A stretch of DNA of 64,000 bases from Saprospiraceae bacterium (GCA_026129545.1 JAHCHX010000004.1:1-64000); one strand, 5' to 3'. Positions 51,139 through 61,422 are shown, counted from the first letter of the stretch. Notes: generated by a model not told the origin, from the sequence alone. Translations and numbers: made by a program.

Positions 51139-51576
51139 ATGAAAAGAACATTCGTAAAACGGGGTCTGATGTCGCTCGTCGCCGGGTTCTTCCTGTTTGG
51201 TGTACTGATGCTGACGGCTGTAAGCGCTCAAGCGCAGTCGGGGGCTACACCGTACACATGGAAGGGCTCTGACCAAGCGGTTTTGGTTCTCGAGCAAGAG
51301 GTCGCAAGCCTCTACAACCAACTGTCCAGCCTGCAGCCAGGTTCGGCCAACTACAACAACAAACTGGCGCACGCCCTCTACTACAGAGTGATTCGCCGGG
51401 AGGTGAACCAAGGCTCGTATGTGTCTGTGGCAGTAAATACCGCGTTGGACATCGTGACGAACAATGCCGGCACTTTTTCGCCCGCCGATGGTTCGGATAT
51501 GTTCAACGACATTACTGTGGACGCTGCATTGAGGCAGCAAATGAAAAACAACGCTATCAATTTGCTGACGCTTTGA
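51139..51576 (+). CDS. Small secreted protein, unknown function
   Basis: A 145-residue protein not recognised. The N-terminus (RTFVKRGLMSLVAGFFLFGV onward to AQAQS) is a signal peptide with probable cleavage near residue 33. The mature ~112 residues are helix-prone with alanine/asparagine/glutamine and no cysteine. It lies 61 bases ahead of the giant T9SS protein gene on the same strand, so it may be co-expressed and could be an accessory or partner, but this rests on position alone. Confidence 0.7.
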   Translation: MKRTFVKRGLMSLVAGFFLFGVLMLTAVSAQAQSGATPYTWKGSDQAVLVLEQEVASLYNQLSSLQPGSANYNNKLAHALYYRVIRREVNQGSYVSVAVNTALDIVTNNAGTFSPADGSDMFNDITVDAALRQQMKNNAINLLTL

Positions 51577-51637
51577 GTCCCTGATGTTTATTGGTGACCG
51601 AAGTTTTTTTTCTTTTTTTTAAAACAACAATCGTCTC

Positions 51638-54600
51638 ATGGAAAAGAGAATAACTACACTTTTAGGGCTGATGCTCATGAGCTGTCTGTTTGTTACGCAG
51701 GCTTTCGCTCAGGCAAACGTCCTTCATCCTGTAGCGGGCAACCTTGGCACCTTCACTATTGGTGCAGGTGGCAATACCTTCTACAACTACTACGACAACG
51801 GCGGTCCCGCTGGTGTCTATGCAACCAACATTTTTAACTCTACCGTAACCTTCGCTCCAAGTGTTGCTTCCAACAAGGTGCGCGTTACGTTCACTTCCTT
51901 CGCTACTGAGGCAGGCTTCGACTTCCTCAGCGTTTACGACGGCCCCACCACGGGTTCTCCTTTGATTGCCTCGACTGCTGGCGCTACTCCGCCAACCAAC
52001 CAGCCGGGCAACGTGGTGCAAGCTACCCTTACCAACTTGACGGGTCAGCTGACCTTCAGCTTCTTCTCCGACTTCATCATCACAGCCGCTGGCTGGTCTG
52101 CTGTCGTGGAAGAGTTGGTGGCGGGCTGTACGGTCAACGCTCCGGCGAACATTACCGTGAGCACTGGCCCAGGTGCTGTTGGCTGCACGGTCAATGTGAC
52201 CACTCCCGCTCCGACGTTCAACCCGGGTGGATGCCAATCTAACTTTGTCATTCGTTACACGGTCAACGGCGGCGCTCCTATCGTGGTGCCTCAGCCAATA
52301 CCTGCCAATATCAACCTCGGCCCCTTGCCCAAAGGTGTCAATGTCATTCAGTGGCAGGTGGCGAGTGCGGCAGGTGTGGTAAGTGCTATTGCCAACCAAA
52401 CGGTGACGGTGATAGACAACACCCCGCCGATTATCACTTGCCCAGCGAACACCACGCTCAACCTGCCTCCGGGCTTCTGCTCGATTGCGTACAGCTATTC
52501 GGTGCCTTTCACCGACAACTGCCCGCTCACGGTCAATCAGGCTGCTTGGGCTATAGATACGGCTGCACCGCTCTTGGTGAACTCCTCGCTTTCTTGCGGT
52601 ATAGGTCCGAACCACTACTTCCAAGTGCTCAACCTGCCTCCGGGAGCCTTTGCGACTCCGTTCCAAACGACTTTTGCTCGCATCGGCGTTAACAGCGCGT
52701 ATCAGATAAACTCCACTTTCCAAGTTCGTCTGTGGACGCTGAACAACCCTGCTCTGCCCTACAACGTGACGCTCGCAAACCGTACCCTGTTGGGCACCTC
52801 GGCGGCACTGCCGTTGCCAGCGGGTCTTGGTGGTGGCAACTTCAACGTTCCCATCTCTGTGACCATCCCGGCTGGTTCCACTGTGCTGTTGGAAGTGATT
52901 TCCAGCGGTCCGTTCTCTGTGGGCAACCAAGGCGGTGGCGGTGGCCAGTTGACATGGCTCGGTGCCACTCCTTGTGGCATTTCGCCTGATGCTCCGCAAA
53001 CGTTTGCGCAGATTGGCTTCCCCACCAACGATATGGCTGCCGTGTTGTACGGTCAGGTTACTGTGCCCGGCTTCGGTGTTCAGTACGCTGGTCTGCCTTC
53101 TGGTGCCGAGTTCCCGATTGGTACGACGACCAACTGCTTCACCGCTACGGACGTGGCTGGCAATACTGCTACCTGCTGCTTCACGGTGACTGTGAACGAG
53201 TTCCCCAACCCAATCACTTCTTTGGTGTGCAACGACTGGGTGAACGTGTCTTTGGATGCGTCTTGCACCATGACACTCGGTGCTGACCAAATCCTCGAAG
53301 GCGGCCCCTATGGCTGCTACGATGACTACATCGTTCAGTTGGACAAAGTGCCGCCTTTCGGCAACGGTCCGTGGGTGCCCGGCGTATTGGGTCCGCAGGA
53401 CATTGGCAAGACCTACGCCGTGCGCGTGGTGGACCCCGAAACTGGCAACAGCTGCTGGGGCAACCTGCTCGTCGAAGACAAGTTGGCTCCGGTGCTTAAT
53501 TGCCCAGAGGCAAGCATTCCTTGCAACATTGTGCCCAATCCTGCTCCAATTGACAACTGCCCGGAAATTTCGAGTGGCAATGTCGTGTTGTCGCAAAATG
53601 CCGCGTTCACCAACTATTGGACGGGTTACATGGGCAACGTGCAAAACCTTACTGGCTCTCTTATTGAAGTCAAAGCAATAAAAGCACAGGCTTCTCTCGC
53701 TGGTGCTGCTGCTGGTGTTTACAACCTCAGGGCATACATGAAAGTTGGCACTTACGTCGGCTTTGATGCCAATGCTGCTGCATGGACACTTGTGGGCGAA
53801 GTGAACGTCAACATCACTGCTGGTTTCCCCACTGTTTTGTTGTATGATATTCCGTTTACGAATTCATTTAGCATACCCGGTGGCCAAACAGCTGGTTTCT
53901 ACATTGTTGTTAACAATGGTGCCAACACGCTGGTTCGTGTAGTAGCTGAGCTTGGCGCTGCTGATACCGACGACGGCAAACTGCTGATTAACAACCCGGG
54001 CAACTGGGTGAATGGTCTGTTTGGTGGCGTTGCGTTCCCGGGCGAACAGGTGAGACCACGTATTGACTTCACCTACAGCTCGAAAATTCCTGCTTGTGTG
54101 CCGCTGCCTAATGCCTTGACTCAAAACCAAGTAACCAAAGTTGGCAATACTTGGGTTGTGAACGCAGGCGCTGGTAGCCCCGTCATGGAGAACTGCTCCA
54201 ACGTGACGCTGAGCTACATTGATAGCGAAGTGGCACAAGACTGCGCTTCTGGCTTGACGAAAATCATCAATCGCAAGTGGACGGCTGTGGATGCTGCCGG
54301 TAATACCCGTACTTGCATCCAGAAAATCAACGTGCTGCGTCCGAAGCTCGGCGACGTGGAATTCCCACCTGACTACGACGACGTTGACGAGCCTGCACTT
54401 CCGTGCACCGCTGGCAACCCCACGCCGCAGTATATCCAAGGCTTGGGTCTGCAAGGATTCCCGCTCGTGTTTGGTCAACCCGATGGCTGCACCATCAACT
54501 GGACCTACACCGACACGCGCATTGACATCTGCGACGGCACCTACAAAATCCTGCGCAAATGGATTGTTATTGACTGGTGCGCTGGCCAATCTGTGGAGCA

Positions 54601-57600
54601 CAGCCAAATCATCAAGGTACTCGACAAGACCGGCCCCGCCATCTCGTGCCCAGCCGACCTGACGGTCTCGACCGACCCGTTCTCGTGCTGCGCCATCGTG
54701 AACCTTCCCGACGTGATTATCCGCGACAACTGCTCGCGCATCAACAACATCGGCGGGATGATAATCGGCATAGACCCGTTCACGCTGGACACCATCGGGA
54801 TGTTCCCCATCGGCGGCCAGCTGACCAACTTCCCGGGCAACAACCTGTGGGACCTCGACACGTTGGGCGCCTTTGGCCTGACGCCGTGCCTGCCCGCCGG
54901 CACGCACACGGTCATCTACCAGGCCGAGGACGACTGCGGCAACACCTCGACGTGCTCGTTCCGCCTGACGGTTCGCGACTACGTTCCGCCGGTGGCGGCC
55001 TGCACCGAGTTCACGGTGGTGAGCATCGGTGTTGACGACCCGTACGACTGCTACGGCCCCGGGGGCTTCCTGGGCGTGCCGCCCGCCCTGGGCGACTGCG
55101 AGTTTGGCGGCGTGACGTGGGTGAAGGCCTCGACGTTCGACCAAGGCTCGTACGACAACTGCAACAACATCAAGTTCACGATACAGCGGATGGCGCCGTA
55201 CTCTGACTGCATCAACTCGCTGAACTCCATCAACGGCTTTTTGCCGTGCGACGACCAGTTCCCGGACTTCCCGAGCGAGTTCGAGCGCGCGGTGGCGGAA
55301 CAGGACTCCATCAAGTTCTACTGCTGCGAGGTAGGCACGACGCAGACGGTGATACTGCGCGTGTACCAGTTGGACGCCTTCGGCAACTTCGCCATCGGCC
55401 CCGACGGCACTCCGATACACAACACCTGCATGATAGACGTGCTGGTTCAGGACAAAATCAAGCCCGTGTGCATCTCGCCGGCGAACGTGACGGTCTCGTG
55501 CGAGGCCTTCGACCCGAGCCTGTGGGCGTACGGCAAGCCGACGGTGCAGGACAACTGCTGCCTCGACGAGAACCGGGTGTACCAGGGCCAGTGCGGCCTT
55601 GAGCACTCGGCGAGCTACGCGCTGTTCGACACGCTGTGCAACCGGGGCACCATCACGCGGACGTTCCGCGTGTACGACTGCCACGGCCAGTCCACGCAGT
55701 GCACGCAGCGCATCGTGGTGACGTACGAGCAGGACTACTGGATACGGTTCCCCAACGACGTCATCGTGACGGTGTGCGACGGCACGGGCAACTACGGCGC
55801 GCCGACGTTCAACGGCGCCCAGGACTGCGAGCTGCTGGGCGTGTCGTTCGAGGATCAGGTGTTCACGGTGGTTCCGGACGCCTGCTTCAAGATAGAGCGG
55901 ACGTGGACCATCATCAACTGGTGCACCTACAACCCGAACGCCAACTGCGTGACGGTTCCGAACCCGGAGCCGAACGCGACGGCGAACTCACCGCAGAACC
56001 TGACGGGCCCGACGGTGTCGCCGTGCGGCACGCCCGCCCCGTGGGCTCCGACGAACGTGGCCATCGCCCCCGGCCAGGCGCCGACGAACTTCTGCACGTT
56101 CTGGTCCGCGACGGCGAACTGCTACCGGTACAAGCAAATCATCAAGATAATAGACAACCAGAAGCCGACGGTTGACTGCCCGGCCTCCCCGGTGGAGTAC
56201 TGCGACCTGTCGGCGAACGACCCGCTGCTGTGGAACCAGTCGTACTGGTGGGACGGCGTGTCGCACGACCTTTGCGAGGGCGACGCCCCGCTGAGCATCA
56301 CGGCGACGGACGCCTGCTCCGGCGCGAACGTGAACATCACCTACCTGCTGTTCCTCGACTTGGACGGCGACGGCTCGATGGAGACGGTGGTGTCGAGCAA
56401 CAACCCGCCGGCTCCCGGCACGGTGAACTACAACAACCTCGGCACGCCGAACTACTCTGGCGGCACGCCGCGGGTGTTCGACGGTCGCCCGGTTCCGGCC
56501 GCGCAGGTGTACCGCTGGGCGGTGCACTACACGACGAGCGGCACGTCCCGCACGGCTGCGGTGCAGTGGAAGACACAGGCGCAGCTGCCGACGCCGGCCA
56601 ACCCGAACGGCACGTCCGGCGTGGTTCCGCAACTGCCCTACGGGACGCACAAAATCAAGTGGACCATCTCCGACGGCTGCGGCAACGAGGAGACTTGCGA
56701 GTACCACTTCGTGGTGAAGGACTGCAAGGCCCCGACGGTGGTGTGCCTGCACGGCCTGTCGGTGAACATCATGCCGACGAAGATGATAACGCTGTGGGCA
56801 TCCGACTTTTTGCAGTACGGCGAGGACAACTGCACGCCGTCGAACCTGTTGAAGTACGGCATCCGCAAGGCTGGCCAGGGCACGGGCTTCCCGGTCGACG
56901 CGCAGGGCAACCCCATCACGTCGGTGACGTTCACCTGCGCGGAGCTGGGCCAGCAGCCGGTGGAACTGTGGGTGCAGGATTTGGCGGGCAACGCCGACTT
57001 CTGCCTGACGTACCTTGACGTGCAGGACAACGCGGGCAACTGCGGCAACAACAACATCAACGTGGCCGGCGCGCTGAAGACCGAGGACGCGCAAGGCCTC
57101 GAGGACGCGAACGTGAACCTGCAGAGCGGCGCGATGAGCCACTTCGCGATGACGGACGCCGACGGCAAGTACCAGTTCAACGGCCTGGTGGCGCAGAACG
57201 CGCCGTACACGGTGACGCCGACGAAGGACGACAACCCGCTCAACGGGGTCTCGACGTTCGACCTGGTGCTCATCTCGAAGCACATCCTGGGCCTCGAGCC
57301 GTTGAACAGCCCGTACAAGATGATAGCGGCGGACGCGAACAAGTCGAACTCCATCACGACGTTCGACATCGTGGAGCTGCGCAAGCTCATCCTCGGCATC
57401 TACACCGAGCTTCCGAACAACACCTCTTGGCGCTTCGTGGACAAGTCGTTCGCGTTCCCCAACCAGGCCAACCCGTTCCAGACGCAGTTCCCCGAAATCA
57501 AGACGGTGAGCGGCTCCGCGGTTGACCAGTTGAACGAGGACTTCGTGGCGGTGAAGGTTGGCGACGTGAACGGCACGGCGATACCGAGCTCGCTGCTGTC

Positions 57601-58258
57601 AGGCGACGACCGCACGGCCGGCACGCTGCTGTTCGACGTGGACGACCGCGAGTTGCGCGCGGGCGAGTTGGCGACGGTGACGTTCCGCGCCGCCGAGCGC
57701 GTGCAGGGCTGGCAGTTCACGCTGAACCTGTCGGGCCTCGAGGTCGCCTCCATCGAGGAGGGCGAGAAGGTGCGGGCGTCGAACTTCGGCGTGTTCGCCG
57801 ACGCGCTGACCACTTCTGTTGACGGCGACGCGGCCGAGTTCTCGGTGACGTTCCGCGCCGTGAAGGCCGGCCGCTTGAGCGAGATGCTGGGCGTTTCGAG
57901 CCGCATCACGCGGGCGGAGGCCTACTCGCTGTCGAGCGACCGCATGGAGGTGGCGCTGCGCTTCAACGGCGCGGGCGGCGCGACCATCGCGGGTGTCGGC
58001 TTCGAGCTGTACCAGAACCAGCCCAACCCGTTCGTGAACAAGACGGTCATCGGCTTCCACCTGCCAGAGGCGGCGGATGCCACGCTGACGGTGTTCGACG
58101 AGAGCGGCCGCCTGCTGTTCGTGCAGAAAGGCTCGTTCGCCAAGGGTCACAACGCCATCGCCGTCGACCGCGCCCTGCTGGGCACCAGCGGCCTGATGTA
58201 CTACAAACTGGAGACCTCCACCGACTCGGCAACCAAGAAAATGGTGCAGACGAAGTGA
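51638..58258 (+). CDS. Giant CUB/HYR/dockerin-like protein with T9SS type A sorting domain
   Basis: A 2206-residue exported protein. Signal peptide (residues 1-25); a CUB-like domain (~30-165, FDFLSVYDGPTTGSPLIAST); several HYR-type modules whose starts resemble NTPPIITCPANTTLNLPP (~262), KTGPAISCPADLTVSTDP (~997), KIKPVCISPANVTVSCEA (~1272) and NQKPTVDCPASPVEYC (~1505); a carboxypeptidase-regulatory-like fold (~1800); a dockerin-like pair (FDLVLISKHILGLEPLNS, FDIVELRKLILGIYTELP) near 1866-1930; and a type A CTD (ELYQNQPNPFVNKTVIGFHL to the end). It is probably a surface or matrix protein. Base composition shifts sharply near 54,620 (residue ~994), with near-total G/C third positions afterwards. 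Confidence 0.9.
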   Translation: MEKRITTLLGLMLMSCLFVTQAFAQANVLHPVAGNLGTFTIGAGGNTFYNYYDNGGPAGVYATNIFNSTVTFAPSVASNKVRVTFTSFATEAGFDFLSVYDGPTTGSPLIASTAGATPPTNQPGNVVQATLTNLTGQLTFSFFSDFIITAAGWSAVVEELVAGCTVNAPANITVSTGPGAVGCTVNVTTPAPTFNPGGCQSNFVIRYTVNGGAPIVVPQPIPANINLGPLPKGVNVIQWQVASAAGVVSAIANQTVTVIDNTPPIITCPANTTLNLPPGFCSIAYSYSVPFTDNCPLTVNQAAWAIDTAAPLLVNSSLSCGIGPNHYFQVLNLPPGAFATPFQTTFARIGVNSAYQINSTFQVRLWTLNNPALPYNVTLANRTLLGTSAALPLPAGLGGGNFNVPISVTIPAGSTVLLEVISSGPFSVGNQGGGGGQLTWLGATPCGISPDAPQTFAQIGFPTNDMAAVLYGQVTVPGFGVQYAGLPSGAEFPIGTTTNCFTATDVAGNTATCCFTVTVNEFPNPITSLVCNDWVNVSLDASCTMTLGADQILEGGPYGCYDDYIVQLDKVPPFGNGPWVPGVLGPQDIGKTYAVRVVDPETGNSCWGNLLVEDKLAPVLNCPEASIPCNIVPNPAPIDNCPEISSGNVVLSQNAAFTNYWTGYMGNVQNLTGSLIEVKAIKAQASLAGAAAGVYNLRAYMKVGTYVGFDANAAAWTLVGEVNVNITAGFPTVLLYDIPFTNSFSIPGGQTAGFYIVVNNGANTLVRVVAELGAADTDDGKLLINNPGNWVNGLFGGVAFPGEQVRPRIDFTYSSKIPACVPLPNALTQNQVTKVGNTWVVNAGAGSPVMENCSNVTLSYIDSEVAQDCASGLTKIINRKWTAVDAAGNTRTCIQKINVLRPKLGDVEFPPDYDDVDEPALPCTAGNPTPQYIQGLGLQGFPLVFGQPDGCTINWTYTDTRIDICDGTYKILRKWIVIDWCAGQSVEHSQIIKVLDKTGPAISCPADLTVSTDPFSCCAIVNLPDVIIRDNCSRINNIGGMIIGIDPFTLDTIGMFPIGGQLTNFPGNNLWDLDTLGAFGLTPCLPAGTHTVIYQAEDDCGNTSTCSFRLTVRDYVPPVAACTEFTVVSIGVDDPYDCYGPGGFLGVPPALGDCEFGGVTWVKASTFDQGSYDNCNNIKFTIQRMAPYSDCINSLNSINGFLPCDDQFPDFPSEFERAVAEQDSIKFYCCEVGTTQTVILRVYQLDAFGNFAIGPDGTPIHNTCMIDVLVQDKIKPVCISPANVTVSCEAFDPSLWAYGKPTVQDNCCLDENRVYQGQCGLEHSASYALFDTLCNRGTITRTFRVYDCHGQSTQCTQRIVVTYEQDYWIRFPNDVIVTVCDGTGNYGAPTFNGAQDCELLGVSFEDQVFTVVPDACFKIERTWTIINWCTYNPNANCVTVPNPEPNATANSPQNLTGPTVSPCGTPAPWAPTNVAIAPGQAPTNFCTFWSATANCYRYKQIIKIIDNQKPTVDCPASPVEYCDLSANDPLLWNQSYWWDGVSHDLCEGDAPLSITATDACSGANVNITYLLFLDLDGDGSMETVVSSNNPPAPGTVNYNNLGTPNYSGGTPRVFDGRPVPAAQVYRWAVHYTTSGTSRTAAVQWKTQAQLPTPANPNGTSGVVPQLPYGTHKIKWTISDGCGNEETCEYHFVVKDCKAPTVVCLHGLSVNIMPTKMITLWASDFLQYGEDNCTPSNLLKYGIRKAGQGTGFPVDAQGNPITSVTFTCAELGQQPVELWVQDLAGNADFCLTYLDVQDNAGNCGNNNINVAGALKTEDAQGLEDANVNLQSGAMSHFAMTDADGKYQFNGLVAQNAPYTVTPTKDDNPLNGVSTFDLVLISKHILGLEPLNSPYKMIAADANKSNSITTFDIVELRKLILGIYTELPNNTSWRFVDKSFAFPNQANPFQTQFPEIKTVSGSAVDQLNEDFVAVKVGDVNGTAIPSSLLSGDDRTAGTLLFDVDDRELRAGELATVTFRAAERVQGWQFTLNLSGLEVASIEEGEKVRASNFGVFADALTTSVDGDAAEFSVTFRAVKAGRLSEMLGVSSRITRAEAYSLSSDRMEVALRFNGAGGATIAGVGFELYQNQPNPFVNKTVIGFHLPEAADATLTVFDESGRLLFVQKGSFAKGHNAIAVDRALLGTSGLMYYKLETSTDSATKKMVQTK

Positions 58259-58280
58259 GTCTCTGACTGAGGCAAGAAGT

Positions 58281-58358
58281 GGGGGGGCGAGCGATTGCCT
58301 CCCCGCCTCTTCGCCTTGATAGAAAAAAAGCATGAGGCGGTGGACGAGCCGACCGCCT
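58281..58358. other. Two short GC-rich hairpins after the giant gene
   Basis: GGGGGGGC (58281-58288) pairs with GCCTCCCC (58297-58304), and AGGCGGT (58335-58341) with ACCGCCT (58352-58358). They lie in the 701-base gap after the T9SS gene, ahead of the main terminator. Confidence 0.4.
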
Positions 58359-58418
58359 GACGGATTGTCCGGGAAGCGATTTTCAAAGACACATACTTTA
58401 AAATCGGTTTTTGGGATG

Positions 58419-58453
58419 GCCTCTCTCCTAAAGTTGGAGGGGGGCTTTTTTTG
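58419..58453 (+). terminator. Intrinsic terminator after the giant T9SS gene
   Basis: GCCTCTCTCC pairs (G-T allowed) with GGAGGGGGGC, followed by a run of seven T. Confidence 0.65.
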
Positions 58454-58622
58454 TGGGAAAAAAAGATATGGGAGACTGCTTCGGTATAAGCATCAAAATT
58501 TTCTTGCCTTGCCCGAATCATATTTTGCGAAATGCCCCTTTTATTGTTTGTAACTTCCGATTCGAATCAATGTTAATTTTCCCAAAAGCAGAAACGAAAT
58601 TTAATTTTCTGTAAATTTTGCT

Positions 58623-58630
58623 TAATTTTG
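58623..58630 (+). promoter_or_regulatory. Bacteroidota -7 box TAATTTTG, possible glnN promoter
   Basis: Exact TAnnTTTG in an AT-rich stretch, 330 bases before the glutamine synthetase start. If used, it gives a leader of over 320 nt in which I found no recognisable riboswitch. Nothing else in 58631-58959 looks coding. Confidence 0.5.
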
Positions 58631-58959
58631 CCCCATTAAAAGCGCGTTCGAGCATCCAATGCCGCTTACTCAACACTTCTCCGATATTGTTTTAGAAATG
58701 CCGACCCCGCTCGGCGAATGGAGAAGCCGCCCTGCCTCCCAACCAAATTTTAGCCTCTGTTTTTATTTTACGGATACGCGACAATGGCGCAGTGCGCCAA
58801 GTAGTGTTTAGTTTCGGCATTGAGCAGCAAGAGTTGTTCGATGTCTCCTTTGTTTTTTGGATAATCCTGTTTTGGCCGCCACACCGCAGCGCTAAAACGG
58901 AGTGTCCTTGTTTTTGAACATTCTCCTTCAACATTCATAACTCATCTTTGAGATAAACC

Positions 58960-61152
58960 ATGTCCCTCTCTCGTTTCAATGCACTCCAAGCTATGGAGAA
59001 CCGCATGGAGCCGTTTCCGGTAGAATTTGCGGAAGGCCAAGCGGAAAACATCGCGTCATATTTTGACATCAATGTGTTCAATGACGAAGCGATGAAAAAA
59101 CACCTGCCCGAAACGGCTTACCTCAGCGTGAAAGCGGCTGTTCAAAGCGGCCAAAAACTCACTCTTGAAGTGGCTGATGAAGTGGCAAACGGCATGAAAA
59201 AATGGGCGCAAGAAAAAGGCTGTACCCACTTTGCGCATTGGTTTCAGCCGCTCACAGGCAAAACTGCCGAAAAGCATGACTCTTTTTTTACCTTGACCCA
59301 CGATGGTCGAGTTATTGAGGAGTTCACGGGTTCGGCATTGGTGCAGCAAGAACCCGACGGTTCGTCGTTCCCTTCCGGTGGGATGCGCAGCACTTTTGAA
59401 GCGCGCGGCTACACCGTGTGGGACCCGTCCAGCCCGGCCTTCATCATGGAAGTGGGCGAGGGCATGACACTTTGCATTCCCACTATTTTTGTGACGTACG
59501 ATGGCGAAGCGCAGGACTACAAGCTCCCGTTGCTTCGGTCGCAGGCATTTTTGGACAAAGCGGCTGTTGCGGTGGCGCAGTTTTTCGACCCGAATGTGAC
59601 GAAGGTAACGGCTACATTGGGTTGGGAGCAGGAGTATTTTGTGGTGGACGAGGCACTGTTCAATGCGCGGCCTGACTTGGTGATGGCGGGCCGTACTTTG
59701 TTGGGACGCCCCGCGACCAAACACCAACAATTGGAAGACCATTACTTTGGTTCCATTCCTGAGCGCGTGTACGCATTCATGCGCGATTTGGAGACGGAAA
59801 GCCACAAGTTGGGCATCCCGGTTCGGACTCGCCACAACGAGGTGGCTCCCTCACAGTATGAAGTGGCACCTGTTTTTGAAGAAATCAACGTCGCGGTAGA
59901 CCACAACCAGCTGTTGATGGACTTGATGGACCGTGTTGCGCGGCGGCACAAGCTGTGCGTGTTGCTCCATGAAAAGCCCTTTGCAGGTATTAACGGCTCT
60001 GGCAAGCACAACAACTGGAGCATGGGCTCGAACACGGGGGTCAACCTTTTAGGTCCCGGCAAAATCCCTGGAAGAAACCTGCGTTTCCTGACCTTTTTTG
60101 TGAACACGATAGCGGCTGTGCACAAATACGCCGACATTTTGCGTGCGAGCATCGCTCATGCGGGCAACGACCACCGTCTGGGCGCAAACGAAGCACCGCC
60201 CGCTATTATCAGCGTGTTCATTGGTGAGGCGATGACCCAACTGCTTGACCAAATCGCCAAGGGGAAAAACACGGATGGCAAAGAGGTGAGACGTGCGCTC
60301 GACTTGATTGCCAAACTGCCGAATCTTGAACTCGACAATACTGACCGCAACCGCACCTCGCCTTTTGCCTTTACGGGTAACAAGTTTGAAATCCGGGCGG
60401 TTGGCTCCAGTCAGAACTGCGCTGGCCCAATGACGGTGATGAACACCATGATGGGGTTGCAATTGGTAGAGTTCAAAGCAGATGTGGATAAATTGGTTGC
60501 CAAAGGGGGGGATAAGGACGAGGCAATTCTGACGGTGCTAAAAACGCTCATCAGAAAGTCGAAGGCGATATGCTTCGAGGGCAACAACTACTCTGAGGAG
60601 TGGAAAGAAGAGGCTCAAAAACGCGGCCTGAACAACTTCCCGACCACACCGGAGGCGCTGGATGTCTTGGGAAGCAAGTTGGCGCAGGACTTCTACGCAA
60701 AATCTGGCGTGATGAGCAAGGTTGAGTTGGAAGCGTTCCACACGGTGCAACTCCATGCTTATTGCACGAAATTGAGCATCGAAGCCAAGACGTTGGACGA
60801 AATCGTGCACTCAATGGTGATGCCGGCGGTTATTCGCTATCAGACTGAATTGGCTGACAATATCTACTCCATGAAGGAAATTGGAATGGACGATGCGATT
60901 GGCTATCAGAAAGATATGCTGAAGCGTGTGGTGAAGAACACCAACATCATCCGTGAAGGCTTGGAAAAACTGCACAAGGCGCTCGAAAAGGCTCATGAAG
61001 CAGAATCCGTGCGCGAAGAAGCAGGTATTCTTTGCCACAAGGCAAAGCCTCAGATGGAGATTATTCGTGAGGCAGTGGATGAATTGGAAGCCATTGTGGA
61101 CGACCAATACTGGCCTTTGGTGAAATACCGCGAACTGCTGTTCTTGAGATAA
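58960..61152 (+). CDS. glnN: Glutamine synthetase type III
   Basis: A 730-residue enzyme making glutamine from glutamate, ammonia and ATP. Type III (GlnN) is typical of Bacteroidota and much longer than type I. Visible family blocks: FAHWFQPLTGKTAEKHDSF, SSFPSGGMRSTFEARGYTVW, the metal/ATP region TLGWEQEYFVVDEALF, RHNEVAPSQYEVAPVFEEIN and HEKPFAGINGSGKHNNWSMG with the latch and ATP residues. The C-terminal ~200 residues are helical. A leader of over 320 nt precedes it and a strong terminator ends it, so it is monocistronic. Confidence 0.96.
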   Translation: MSLSRFNALQAMENRMEPFPVEFAEGQAENIASYFDINVFNDEAMKKHLPETAYLSVKAAVQSGQKLTLEVADEVANGMKKWAQEKGCTHFAHWFQPLTGKTAEKHDSFFTLTHDGRVIEEFTGSALVQQEPDGSSFPSGGMRSTFEARGYTVWDPSSPAFIMEVGEGMTLCIPTIFVTYDGEAQDYKLPLLRSQAFLDKAAVAVAQFFDPNVTKVTATLGWEQEYFVVDEALFNARPDLVMAGRTLLGRPATKHQQLEDHYFGSIPERVYAFMRDLETESHKLGIPVRTRHNEVAPSQYEVAPVFEEINVAVDHNQLLMDLMDRVARRHKLCVLLHEKPFAGINGSGKHNNWSMGSNTGVNLLGPGKIPGRNLRFLTFFVNTIAAVHKYADILRASIAHAGNDHRLGANEAPPAIISVFIGEAMTQLLDQIAKGKNTDGKEVRRALDLIAKLPNLELDNTDRNRTSPFAFTGNKFEIRAVGSSQNCAGPMTVMNTMMGLQLVEFKADVDKLVAKGGDKDEAILTVLKTLIRKSKAICFEGNNYSEEWKEEAQKRGLNNFPTTPEALDVLGSKLAQDFYAKSGVMSKVELEAFHTVQLHAYCTKLSIEAKTLDEIVHSMVMPAVIRYQTELADNIYSMKEIGMDDAIGYQKDMLKRVVKNTNIIREGLEKLHKALEKAHEAESVREEAGILCHKAKPQMEIIREAVDELEAIVDDQYWPLVKYRELLFLR

Positions 61153-61176
61153 GCAGTTTTGTCAATTGTGATTAGA

Positions 61177-61216
61177 CATGAGCCACCCTGTATTTTGGGG
61201 TGGCTCATGTGTTTTT
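61177..61216 (+). terminator. Intrinsic terminator of the glutamine synthetase gene
   Basis: Perfect 12-bp stem CATGAGCCACCC / GGGTGGCTCATG with a 9-base loop, followed by TGTTTTT. Confidence 0.85.
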
Positions 61217-61270
61217 AAGCGTTCCTTACATAAAATAACGTGGGGCCGGGGTTATAGGCAACACAAAAAA

Positions 61271-61305
61271 GTCCCGTCCGCTTCACTTGGCCGGGCAAGC
61301 CCTTG
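61271..61305. repeat. Short repeat family F, copy 3 (inverted)
   Basis: The minus strand reads CAAGGGCTTGCCCGGCCAAG followed by GAAGCGGACGGGAC, close to copy 2 at 25903-25940. Confidence 0.55.
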
Positions 61306-61422
61306 AGTACAGGGCCTGACAAGGTGGTCTTGAACGAACAACACTTGCAATCTTTTGAAAATCATGGCCATCAGACAAATCCCGACAAATCAAGGTAGAA
61401 AATCCTCTGCGCGTGTCGCTCA

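Noticed and set aside
55988..57283. Long open frames opposite the 3' half of the giant T9SS gene (up to 431 codons on the minus strand).
   Set aside because: They arise from the extreme G/C third-position bias of the real gene. Their translations are arginine/histidine/valine-rich without domains.
58692..58934. An 80-codon minus-strand frame in the glnN leader.
   Set aside because: No promoter box, no domain, biased composition. Not supported as a gene.
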